DNA of 20,262 bases from an uncultured Erysipelotrichales bacterium (GTDB lineage Bacteria; Bacillota_I; Bacilli_A; Erysipelotrichales; Coprobacillaceae): contig CAJUJC010000026.1 in assembly GCA_910586805.1 (NCBI GenBank), positions 1-20,262 on the forward strand, written 5' to 3'. This document shows, piece after piece, positions 13,745-20,262 of this stretch. Below the pieces are notes generated by a model. It was not told the origin of the DNA. It made no database searches and saw nothing but the letters and a program-made list of their open reading frames with translations. Both the position numbers and the translations under genes were made by a program. Position 1 is the first letter of the stretch, and each line of letters begins with the position of its first letter.

Positions 13745-15169
13745 TTATAATCCACAGTATCCTGTTTTCTCAATAATATATTGTCCTTGTTCAGATACTA
13801 AATAATCTAATAATTTTTTAACATTAGGTTTTTGATTATCTTTAAGAGTTACACAATATAAATGAGTAGATAGAGGATAATCACCACTCTTAATATTTTC
13901 TATTGTAGGGTAAACACCATCAATAGATAAGATTTTAACATCTTTTTCTTGGTTTAATCCTTCTAAAAAGTATTTAAAAGTATAACCTAAAGCACCATTC
14001 TCATTATGGTATTCAGCAACTTCTTTAATGATACCACCCATGCCTGAAGCCATTTCATAAGTGAGAGGTTCTTTTAAAGAAACATTACCCATGAAATATA
14101 ACATCATAGATTGACTACCTGATCTTTCAGGTCTTTGAAATGCAATAATCTTTTGATTATTTCCACCAACATCTTTCCAATTTGTTATATCACCATGATA
14201 GATCTTTTTCATATCCTCACTTGAAATATTATCAATTGGGTTATCTTTATTCACAAAAAAGACAAAAGCTTCTTTACCAATAGGTGTATATTCTAATTGA
14301 ACATTCATATCTTTAGCTAGTTCTTGTTGTGATGGAGACGGTTTTGCACCAAAAAACATATCAACTTCTTTATTAAATAAACGTTCATAACCAACAGCAG
14401 TATTGTAGAAAGTAACGATTTTTCCTAAAGGAGTATTATTTTTTTCAGCATAATCTTTTTCTAGTTGATCAATATCCTTATAAACAGCATTAGCAATCGC
14501 AGCATAAACTGGATAACAAGCTTCAGCGCCATCTAAAATTGGCATATTAGAAGGATTTTCAATAATGAGTGAACTTGGTTCTTTTAATGTAACAAGTTTA
14601 TTATTTTTTGTATAGGGAAAGAAAGGTTCTAAATCTGTGCTAGAGAAACCTTCCATATATTCAAAATCATGCCCTTTATATTTTTGAGATGGACTATTAA
14701 GAAATATATAAGCATCACCACAAAGTGATAAAACAATACAACTAAGAACAATGAGAATTTTTTTCTTTGAATATTCGGGTTTAACTACAAAGAAACAAAT
14801 CATTAATTCAATAGTATGATATAACAATATAGCTATAACAACAAGTGGCTCTCCAGTAAATGCTGCGAGAAAAGCAGGTACAAAGAAAGGAAGAGAAAAG
14901 ATAAACCATACACTCCACACAGAATTTGATAAACTTCCCTGTGAAATAAGTAAACATAGAAATAATAATGCATATGAAATCATATTCATCCAAAGAATCA
15001 CTTGAAAAGTATAGTGATTTATTTTTTTACGGAATGAAAAATAGTATAAAGGAAGAATGAAAGCAGAAATAAAGAAGCTCAAGATATGAACACCAAAAAA
15101 TAGACTACAAAAAGATACTAGTACAGCAGGTGCAAAATAAAACCCTAACAAATGTAAAAAATATTTCAT
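13745..15169 (-). CDS. Membrane-anchored PstS-like phosphate-binding protein
   Basis: A 474-residue protein in two parts. Residues about 1-160 are hydrophobic, with about five or six membrane helices and short basic loops (for example RKK near 47-49 and KKK near 134-137). Residues about 195-474 form a PstS-type periplasmic-binding-protein fold: 'PILDGAEACYPVYAAIANAVY' with the ligand-binding start, 'EAFVFFVNKDNP', 'MKKIYHGDITNWKDVGG', 'RPERSGSQSMM' and 'YPLSTHLYCVT'. PstS proteins bind phosphate for the Pst ABC transporter, but no pstC, pstA or pstB is near. The binding domain is tethered by several helices rather than by a lipoprotein anchor. It may sense phosphate or another oxyanion, or supply a transporter encoded elsewhere. 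The start ATG (15167-15169) follows AAGGAGG on the minus strand. Confidence 0.82.
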   Translation of the reverse strand: MKYFLHLLGFYFAPAVLVSFCSLFFGVHILSFFISAFILPLYYFSFRKKINHYTFQVILWMNMISYALLFLCLLISQGSLSNSVWSVWFIFSLPFFVPAFLAAFTGEPLVVIAILLYHTIELMICFFVVKPEYSKKKILIVLSCIVLSLCGDAYIFLNSPSQKYKGHDFEYMEGFSSTDLEPFFPYTKNNKLVTLKEPSSLIIENPSNMPILDGAEACYPVYAAIANAVYKDIDQLEKDYAEKNNTPLGKIVTFYNTAVGYERLFNKEVDMFFGAKPSPSQQELAKDMNVQLEYTPIGKEAFVFFVNKDNPIDNISSEDMKKIYHGDITNWKDVGGNNQKIIAFQRPERSGSQSMMLYFMGNVSLKEPLTYEMASGMGGIIKEVAEYHNENGALGYTFKYFLEGLNQEKDVKILSIDGVYPTIENIKSGDYPLSTHLYCVTLKDNQKPNVKKLLDYLVSEQGQYIIEKTGYCGL

Positions 15170-15189
15170 AAGACAACCTCCTTTTTATC

Positions 15190-15198
15190 ATTATAACA
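15190..15198 (-). promoter_or_regulatory. Extended -10 promoter of the PstS-like gene
   Basis: On the minus strand the sequence reads TGTTATAAT, a perfect extended -10 box, only about 20 bases before the start codon. No convincing -35 is visible. The leader is therefore little more than the ribosome binding site AAGGAGG. Confidence 0.6.
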
Positions 15199-15219
15199 AT
15201 TATATATGAAGAAAGTATG

Positions 15220-15245
15220 AAAAAAACTTCTTAACTAAGAAGTTT
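15220..15245 (-). terminator. Terminator overlapping the stop codon of the CoA-binding gene
   Basis: Read on the minus strand, AAACTTCTT and AAGAAGTTT form a perfect 9-bp stem with an AGTT loop, followed by further T. The TAG stop (15235-15237) lies at the junction of left arm and loop. Confidence 0.85.
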
Positions 15246-15612
15246 CTACCAAAGCACAAGCAAGAATAGGCGTGATACCATATTCTCTAATATATTCTAA
15301 TAATTTATCGTCATAAGTGTTGGGTTGCATCCAAGCATAACGAATACCTAAACCACGCATTTCACCAATATATTCATAAACATGTTCCTTTGCACATACA
15401 AAAACAACACAGTCAATAGGATGACGAATATCCTCTAAGTCTCTATATAACTTAATATCATCAACACGACTATATATAGGAGAGACACCAAACACATCAT
15501 AACCTCTCTCTTTTAATCGAGAAAAAATTTTATAACCATACTTTTCTTTATTTTGAGAAACTCCTACAACTGCAAAATGATAGTATTTTTTTAATATTTC
15601 TTTTGGATCCAT
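15235..15612 (-). CDS. CoA-binding domain protein (YccU-like)
   Basis: A 125-residue single-domain protein with the CoA-binding/Rossmann fold also found in the N-terminal part of succinyl-CoA synthetase alpha subunits and acyl-CoA synthetases. The nucleotide-binding turn is 'FAVVGVSQNKEKYGYKIF' near residues 13-30, then 'GYDVFGVSPIY' and 'IDCVVFVCAKEH' strands. Proteins of this size (E. coli YccU type) have no settled function. The start ATG 15610-15612 follows GAGGTGAT on the minus strand. It has its own promoter and terminator, so it is a single-gene unit, divergent from mnmG with a 119-bp gap. Confidence 0.88.
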   Translation of the reverse strand: MDPKEILKKYYHFAVVGVSQNKEKYGYKIFSRLKERGYDVFGVSPIYSRVDDIKLYRDLEDIRHPIDCVVFVCAKEHVYEYIGEMRGLGIRYAWMQPNTYDDKLLEYIREYGITPILACALVETS

Positions 15613-15629
15613 GTTATCACCTCGCCATC

Positions 15630-15638
15630 ATTATAACA
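15630..15638 (-). promoter_or_regulatory. Extended -10 promoter of the CoA-binding gene
   Basis: On the minus strand the sequence reads TGTTATAAT, the same extended -10 box as upstream of the PstS-like gene, again followed by GAT and a very short leader with GAGGTGAT. The upstream TTTCAA is at best a weak -35. Confidence 0.6.
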
Positions 15639-15674
15639 CAAGATAAAATGTATTGAAATTTAAACCTTGATAAA

Positions 15675-15703
15675 TTGATAATATGAAAGATATATGATAT
15701 AGT
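15675..15703 (+). promoter_or_regulatory. Promoter of mnmG
   Basis: TTGATA (15675-15680) and TATAGT (15698-15703) are 17 bp apart, each one base from consensus. Transcription should begin near 15710, leaving about 20 nt with AAGGAG (15716-15721) before ATG 15732. Confidence 0.7.
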
Positions 15704-15731
15704 TAGAAAGCAATTAAGGAGCGTGAGTAAG

Positions 15732-17591
15732 ATGTATGATGTGATTGTTGTTGGAGGAGGGCATGCAGGAATTGAAGCCAGTTTAGCACCTGCAAGAATA
15801 GGCAAAAAAACATTGCTTATAACTTCTCATTTTGAAAATGTTGGTTCTTTACCTTGTAATACATCTATCGGTGGACCAGCTAAAGGAATTATTGTTAGGG
15901 AAATTGATGCATTAGGTGGACAAATGGGAAAAACATCAGATGCAACATATTTACAATTAAAAATGTTAAATACAGCTAAAGGCCCAGGTGTTCAGTCTTT
16001 AAGAGCACAGGCTGATAAAAAGGCATATCCAAGATATATGAGAGAAGTTTTAAAGAAACAAGAAAATCTAGATATCGTTGAGGGTATGGTTGAAGATTTG
16101 ATTATTGAAGATAATACTGTGAAAGGTGTTATTTTAGATGATGGAACAACTTATCAAGGAAAGACTGTTATTTTAACGACAGGAACTTACTTAAAAGCAG
16201 AGATTTTAGTTGGAGATCAAAAAACACCTAGTGGACCTGATCAAGAAAGACAATCTTTATTCTTATCAGATAAATTAAAAGGTTTAGGTTTTAGAATACA
16301 AAGATTAAAAACAGGGACACCACCAAGAGTAGAAATCAATAGTGTAGATTATTCAAAAACACAATTACAACCTGGAACAGATGAAGCACTAGCATTTAGC
16401 TATGAAACAAATACATATATTCCTATTGAACAACAAACACCATGTTATTTAACATATACAAATGAAACAACACATCAAATTATTAAAGATAACTTACATA
16501 AATGTAGTATGTATTCAGGAATAGTCAAAGGAATAGGACCAAGATATTGTCCTTCTATTGAAGATAAGATTGTCAAGTTTTCTGATAAACCACAACATCA
16601 AATTTTCTTAGAACCTGAATCAAAAGAAATGAATACAATCTATGTTCAAGGCTTTTCAACATCTATGCCTCACGACATTCAAGAAAAAATGATTAGAACA
16701 ATACCAGGATTAGAGAACTGTACGATTTTAAAATATGCATATGCCATAGAATATGATGCTATTGATCCTTTACAATTATGGCCATCATTAGAAACAAAAG
16801 TGATTAAAAACTTATTTACTGCTGGACAAATCAATGGAACAAGTGGTTATGAAGAAGCTGCCGCTCAAGGACTTATTGCTGGTATTAATGCTACAAAATT
16901 ATTAAACAATGAACCTCCTTTAATTTTAAAAAGAGATGAAGCCTATATTGGTGTTATGATTGATGATTTGGTTACAAAAGGGACAAAAGAACCTTATCGT
17001 ATGTTAACATCAAGAGCTGAATATCGTTTATTATTAAGACATGATAATGCAGATGAAAGATTAAGACAATATGGTTATGATGCACATTTGGTAAATGATG
17101 AGGTTTATCAAGATTATTTAAATAAGATGAAACGTATACATGATGAAATAGAAAGATTGGATACAATTCGTTTTACACCTAAACATGAAATTAATGATAT
17201 TTTAGAAGAATTGGGTTCTACACGTTTAACAGAAGGAATTAGTGCAAAATCATTATTACAAAGACCTGAGATGGATTATCAAAAGATCAAACCATTTATT
17301 GAAGATGTTCAACTCACTTATGAAGAAGAAAAAAGAGTAACAATTCTTATTAAATATAAGGGATATATTGATAAAGCATTAAGACAAGTTGAAAAGATGA
17401 AAAAGATGGAAGAAAAACAAATTCCTATGAATTTAGATTATGAAGATGTTTTAAATTTATCTTTGGAAGCAAAACAAAAATTAAATCAAATTAAACCATT
17501 AACCATTGCACAAGCATCAAGAATCTCAGGTATTAATCCTGCTGATATTTCTGTTTTACTTATACACTTAAAACAACATTATGAGGGATAA
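15732..17591 (+). CDS. mnmG: tRNA uridine-5-carboxymethylaminomethyl(34) synthesis enzyme MnmG
   Basis: A 619-residue FAD enzyme that, with the GTPase MnmE, puts the (carboxymethyl)aminomethyl group on U34 of certain tRNAs using methylene-tetrahydrofolate. The FAD dinucleotide fold is at the N-terminus ('VVGGGHAGIEAS', residues 6-17). The family segments 'PCNTSIGGPAKG', 'LKTGTPPRV', 'GPRYCPSIEDK' and 'GQINGTSGYEEAAAQG' are all present, as is the helical C-terminal domain that contacts MnmE and tRNA. Length is normal (about 620-635). ATG 15732 is chosen, 10 bases after AAGGAG; a GTG at 15723 is too close to that site. rsmG starts 2 bp after the stop, so the two form an operon, the widespread gidA-gidB pair. 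mnmE is not in this window. Confidence 0.97.
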   Translation: MYDVIVVGGGHAGIEASLAPARIGKKTLLITSHFENVGSLPCNTSIGGPAKGIIVREIDALGGQMGKTSDATYLQLKMLNTAKGPGVQSLRAQADKKAYPRYMREVLKKQENLDIVEGMVEDLIIEDNTVKGVILDDGTTYQGKTVILTTGTYLKAEILVGDQKTPSGPDQERQSLFLSDKLKGLGFRIQRLKTGTPPRVEINSVDYSKTQLQPGTDEALAFSYETNTYIPIEQQTPCYLTYTNETTHQIIKDNLHKCSMYSGIVKGIGPRYCPSIEDKIVKFSDKPQHQIFLEPESKEMNTIYVQGFSTSMPHDIQEKMIRTIPGLENCTILKYAYAIEYDAIDPLQLWPSLETKVIKNLFTAGQINGTSGYEEAAAQGLIAGINATKLLNNEPPLILKRDEAYIGVMIDDLVTKGTKEPYRMLTSRAEYRLLLRHDNADERLRQYGYDAHLVNDEVYQDYLNKMKRIHDEIERLDTIRFTPKHEINDILEELGSTRLTEGISAKSLLQRPEMDYQKIKPFIEDVQLTYEEEKRVTILIKYKGYIDKALRQVEKMKKMEEKQIPMNLDYEDVLNLSLEAKQKLNQIKPLTIAQASRISGINPADISVLLIHLKQHYEG

Positions 17592-17593
17592 TT

Positions 17594-18298
17594 ATGAATA
17601 TTGAACAATTTATACAAGCATTAAATGGTAAGGGAATAACTTTAACACAACACCAACTTCATCAGTTTGAACTTTATTATCAAACATTGGTTGAATGGAA
17701 TGAAAAAATGAACCTCACAGCTATTACAAGTAAAGAAGATGTTTATCTTAAACATTTTTATGATTCACTCACAATTTCATTTGATTATCAATTAGATAAT
17801 CAGTCTTTATGTGATATAGGTGCAGGTGCAGGATTTCCCTCTATTCCATTAAAAATTGTTTATCCAAATTTAAAAGTTACAATTGTAGACTCACTCACAA
17901 AACGTATAACATTTTTAAAGCATCTTGTATCTATTTTAGAGTTGGATAATGTTGAGGCTATCTCATCAAGGGCTGAGGAATATGCAAAAGATCATAGAGA
18001 ATCATTTGATATAGTAACTGCTAGAGCAGTTGCGAGATTGAATATTTTAGATGAATTATGTTTGCCTTTGGTTAAGGTTAATGGATATTTTATAACTTTA
18101 AAAGGATTAAAGGCAAAAGAAGAGCTTATTGAAGCAAAAAATGGTATTGAAAAATTAGGTGGAAAACTTATGAAAGAAGTCGATTTTACATTGACAGACG
18201 AAAATGATCATAGATGTAATATGTTTATTCAGAAAGTTAAAAAAACGCCTAGTCAATATCCAAGACCATTTGGAAAAATAAAAAAGAAACCAATATAA
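17594..18298 (+). CDS. rsmG: 16S rRNA (guanine(527)-N(7))-methyltransferase RsmG
   Basis: A 234-residue S-adenosylmethionine-dependent methyltransferase that adds the N7-methyl group to G527 of 16S rRNA; its loss is known to give low-level streptomycin resistance. The N-terminal helices contain 'WNEKMNLTAIT', typical of the family, and the methyl-donor loop is 'CDIGAGAGFPSIPL' (residues 73-86). 'VTARAVA' and 'LKG' of the active-site region follow. The basic C-terminal tail 'PFGKIKKKP' is also usual. It follows mnmG by 2 bp with GAGGGAT inside the end of mnmG as ribosome binding site. Its stop is the first part of a hairpin. Confidence 0.97.
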   Translation: MNIEQFIQALNGKGITLTQHQLHQFELYYQTLVEWNEKMNLTAITSKEDVYLKHFYDSLTISFDYQLDNQSLCDIGAGAGFPSIPLKIVYPNLKVTIVDSLTKRITFLKHLVSILELDNVEAISSRAEEYAKDHRESFDIVTARAVARLNILDELCLPLVKVNGYFITLKGLKAKEELIEAKNGIEKLGGKLMKEVDFTLTDENDHRCNMFIQKVKKTPSQYPRPFGKIKKKPI

Positions 18299-18323
18299 AT
18301 ATCCACAGTATAGTGGATATTTT
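18297..18323 (+). terminator. Terminator overlapping the rsmG stop
   Basis: AAATATCCAC (18297-18306) pairs with GTGGATATTT (18313-18322) over 10 bp with a 6-nt loop. Only a short T-stretch (TTTT) follows, so some readthrough into the next gene is likely. I see no separate promoter before that gene. Confidence 0.6.
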
Positions 18324-18341
18324 ATGTGAAAGGGAGATTGT

Positions 18342-19367
18342 ATGATTTTTATGAAGAAAAATATATATGGATTATTATTATGCTTATTTATTGCTTTGCC
18401 TTCATGGTATTTAGGAAAAATGTTTCCTATAATTGGTGGTCCTGTGATTGCAATTATTGCTGGTATGATTATCACTATGTTTATAAAAGATAAGAGTTTA
18501 TTTGAAGATGGAATTAAGTTTACATCTAAGAAGATCTTACAATATGCTGTTATCCTTTTAGGATTTGGATTGAATTTACAAGTTATATTAGAAACAGGTA
18601 TGCAGTCTTTGCCTATTATTATTTTAACGATTACAATATCATTAGTCATTGCATATATCTTACATAAGACAATGAAAATACCAAGTAAGATTTCTACATT
18701 AATAGGGGTAGGTTCTTCTATTTGTGGTGGTTCAGCAGTAGCAGCAACTGCACCAGTGATTGAAGCTAATGATGAAGAAGTTGCTCAAGCTATTTCAGTT
18801 ATCTTTTTCTTTAATGTCTTAGCAGCGGTTTTATTTCCAATGTTAGGAACAATGTTAGGTTTTTCTCAATCATCAGGAGATGCATTTGGTATATTTGCAG
18901 GAACAGCAGTTAATGATACATCATCAGTCACAGCAGCAGCTTCTTCATGGGATAGTATGTATAGATTAGGAAGTGCAACATTGGATAAGGCAGTTACAGT
19001 GAAATTAACACGTACACTTGCTATTATTCCTATTACTTTATTTCTAGCTTTTTATAGATTAAAGAAAAATGAAAGCTCTCAAAAAGTATCTTTTAAAAAA
19101 GTCTTTCCATTTTTCATTCTTTTCTTTGTAGGAGCATCACTTATAACAACGATTGCGACAGCTTTTGGAGTACCGATTGAAGTCTTTACACCATTAAAAG
19201 ATTTATCTAAGTTCTTTATTATTATGGCCATGGCAGCAATAGGTTTAAATACAAATATTGTAAAGCTGGTTAAGACAGGTGGAAAGCCTATTTTCATGGG
19301 GTTGTCTTGTTGGGTAGGTATTACTCTTGTGAGCTTAATCATGCAATATTTTTTAGGAATTTGGTAG
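18342..19367 (+). CDS. YeiH/UPF0324-family membrane protein (putative sulfate or anion exporter)
   Basis: A 341-residue integral membrane protein with about ten hydrophobic helices covering nearly the whole chain. It shows the family pattern: 'GPVIAIIAGM' in the second helix, 'YAVILLGFGLNL', the re-entrant-like 'GVGSSICGGSAVAATAPVI' motif, 'GTAVNDTSSVTAA' and 'AAIGLNTN'. Members are called conserved hypothetical or putative sulfate exporters; the substrate is not established for this one. ATG 18342 has AGGGAG five bases upstream; a second ATG at 18351 is too far from it. It is transcribed either by readthrough from mnmG-rsmG or from an unseen promoter. A 52-bp gap precedes noc. Confidence 0.87.
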   Translation: MIFMKKNIYGLLLCLFIALPSWYLGKMFPIIGGPVIAIIAGMIITMFIKDKSLFEDGIKFTSKKILQYAVILLGFGLNLQVILETGMQSLPIIILTITISLVIAYILHKTMKIPSKISTLIGVGSSICGGSAVAATAPVIEANDEEVAQAISVIFFFNVLAAVLFPMLGTMLGFSQSSGDAFGIFAGTAVNDTSSVTAAASSWDSMYRLGSATLDKAVTVKLTRTLAIIPITLFLAFYRLKKNESSQKVSFKKVFPFFILFFVGASLITTIATAFGVPIEVFTPLKDLSKFFIIMAMAAIGLNTNIVKLVKTGGKPIFMGLSCWVGITLVSLIMQYFLGIW

Positions 19368-19384
19368 TATATTTTAAAGTGTTT

Positions 19385-19393
19385 TGTTATAAT
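19385..19393 (+). promoter_or_regulatory. Extended -10 promoter of noc
   Basis: TGTTATAAT is again a perfect extended -10 box, identical to those of the two minus-strand genes; the -35 is weak. The leader of about 20 bases carries GGAGTGA before ATG 19420. Confidence 0.55.
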
Positions 19394-19419
19394 AAAAGTG
19401 GTATGAATGGAGTGAAAGT

Positions 19420-20187
19420 ATGAAAGAACCTATATATAAATTTTTAGATATTCAAGATATAGAAGCAAATGCAAAACAACCAAGAACACATTTTGAAAAA
19501 GAAAAAATTCAAGAATTAGCAGAATCTATTCAACAAAATGGATTGTTACAACCTATAGTTGTTAGACCATATAATCATAAATATCAAATTGTTGTTGGTG
19601 AAAGAAGATATAGAGCATGTCAACTTGCTGGTTTAACTGAAATACCTTGTATGATTCAAAAATTGGATGAAGAACAAACAGCAGCTGCAGCTATTGTAGA
19701 AAATATCCAAAGAGAAAATCTTTCTCCAATCGAAGAAGCTCTTGCTTACCAACAAATGTTAGATTCTCAAAATTTAACACAAGAACAATTGGCTCAAAAG
19801 GTTGGTAAGAAGCAATCAACGATTGCTAATAAGTTAAGATTATTACAACTTCCAATGACAGTTCAAGAAGCAGTGAGAAGAAAAGATATTACTGAAAGAC
19901 ATGCAAGGGCATTGTTAAAGTTAGATACAACAGCAAAACAAAATAATATGTTAAGAGAAATTATGGCAAAAAGTTTAAATGTTGAACAAACTGAACAAAA
20001 GATTAAACAAAAAACAGAACCAAAGCCTGTTAAACCTAAAACAAAAAGTATTTCTCAAAATATGAAAATTGCATTAAATACATTGGATCAAGCTATTCAA
20101 ATGGTAAGAAATGCTGGTATAGAAATTCATGTAGATATACAACATAATGATGATGATATTACATATACAGTTAAAATGAAGAAATAG
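19420..20187 (+). CDS. noc: ParB-family nucleoid occlusion protein Noc, without N-terminal extension
   Basis: A 255-residue ParB-family DNA-binding CTPase. The CTP-binding motifs are GERRYRA (60-66) and ENIQR (94-98). The helix-turn-helix spans about 119-140 ('LTQEQLAQKVGKKQSTIANK'), where QSTIANKLRLL matches Noc rather than Spo0J/ParB. A Lys/Pro-rich linker (about 185-207) leads to a C-terminal dimerisation part ('MKIALNTLDQAIQMVRNAG'). Its place behind mnmG-rsmG is also that of noc in Bacillus. Noc binds sites across the chromosome and stops division over the nucleoid; in B. subtilis this needs an N-terminal amphipathic helix that attaches it to the membrane. Here the protein begins directly at the CTPase domain. 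An in-frame stop lies nine codons upstream with no start codon between, so nothing has been missed. Confidence 0.88.
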   Translation: MKEPIYKFLDIQDIEANAKQPRTHFEKEKIQELAESIQQNGLLQPIVVRPYNHKYQIVVGERRYRACQLAGLTEIPCMIQKLDEEQTAAAAIVENIQRENLSPIEEALAYQQMLDSQNLTQEQLAQKVGKKQSTIANKLRLLQLPMTVQEAVRRKDITERHARALLKLDTTAKQNNMLREIMAKSLNVEQTEQKIKQKTEPKPVKPKTKSISQNMKIALNTLDQAIQMVRNAGIEIHVDIQHNDDDITYTVKMKK

Positions 20188-20205
20188 TCCTAGGACTATT
20201 TTTTT
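20182..20205 (+). terminator. Terminator overlapping the noc stop codon
   Basis: AAATAGTCC and GGACTATTT form a tight hairpin around the centre TA, followed by more T. The TAG stop (20185-20187) lies inside the left arm. Confidence 0.85.
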
Positions 20206-20214
20206 ACTTTTATG

Positions 20215-20247
20215 TTCAAACGAAGTTTGAATAAATAGACTTAAGTC
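20215..20247 (+). repeat. Two small palindromes after noc
   Basis: TTCAAAC-GAA-GTTTGAA (20215-20231) and GACTTAAGTC (20238-20247) lie side by side downstream of the noc terminator, with no gene visible up to the end of the window. They could be control sites for a gene starting beyond base 20262, but this is open. Confidence 0.4.
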
Positions 20248-20262
20248 AGTTGAGCATACAAA

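Noticed and set aside
18155..18649. A 164-codon open frame on the minus strand across rsmG and the YeiH-like gene
   Set aside because: It is antisense to two clear genes, spans a terminator, has no ribosome binding site and shows low-complexity Ile/Lys/Asn composition from AT-rich DNA.
19368..20262. parS or Noc-binding sites near noc
   Set aside because: No TGTTTCACGTGAAACA-like or ATTTCCCGGGAAAT-like sequence was seen by eye around the gene.
1..20262. tRNA or rRNA genes, CRISPR arrays, insertion sequences, prophage genes
   Set aside because: No cloverleaf, regularly spaced repeats, transposase or phage protein was found; apart from the inverted repeats listed, the only large repeat is the duplicated ManA-type gene pair.

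Overview
The window is about 20 kb of very AT-rich DNA with dense, short-spaced, strongly Shine-Dalgarno-led genes. This fits a low-GC Gram-positive (Bacillota). The gene set (bactofilin, G5/3D cell-wall protein, mannose-family PTS, Noc beside mnmG-rsmG) and codon use suggest an Erysipelotrichales/Coprobacillaceae-like gut bacterium. That placement is inference, because no rRNA or other taxonomic marker is present. mnmG-rsmG-noc usually lies close to oriC, so the segment is probably origin-proximal.

Layout. (1) 1-3142, housekeeping and envelope: the 3' end of prs with its terminator; a bactofilin gene whose frame is broken at an A8 tract; tatD with a consensus promoter; and a YabE-like DUF348/G5/3D protein ending in a terminator. 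(2) 3146-13710, a catabolic block on the + strand: aldo-keto reductase, PTS EIIA, EIIB, EIIC, EIID, HAD phosphatase, a compact class I mannose-6-phosphate isomerase, two tandem paralogous ~580-residue proteins with a ManA-type cupin at the C-terminus, a GntR/HutC regulator and deoC. A long near-perfect palindrome overlaps the -10 region of the first promoter, and a related palindrome lies in the only sizeable gap of the operon, before EIIB. (3) 13745-15612, two minus-strand genes: a membrane-anchored PstS-like phosphate-binding protein and a small CoA-binding protein. (4) 15667-20205, a second + strand housekeeping block: mnmG, rsmG, a YeiH-family membrane protein and noc.

How the genes work together. 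The central operon reads as uptake and phosphorylation of a hexose-like sugar by a mannose-class PTS, followed by isomerisation, dephosphorylation or reduction, with a UTRA-domain repressor probably sensing a phosphosugar. The substrate cannot be read from the sequence. Three ManA-type domains in one operon, two fused to a degenerate kinase-like N-terminal region and differing from classical isomerases near the metal site, suggest the pathway is not plain mannose catabolism. This is the best candidate here for undescribed biology. Other points of interest are the A8 frameshift in the bactofilin, a Noc without the N-terminal membrane-targeting segment, and the PstS-like protein fused to a multi-helix membrane domain with no Pst transporter nearby.
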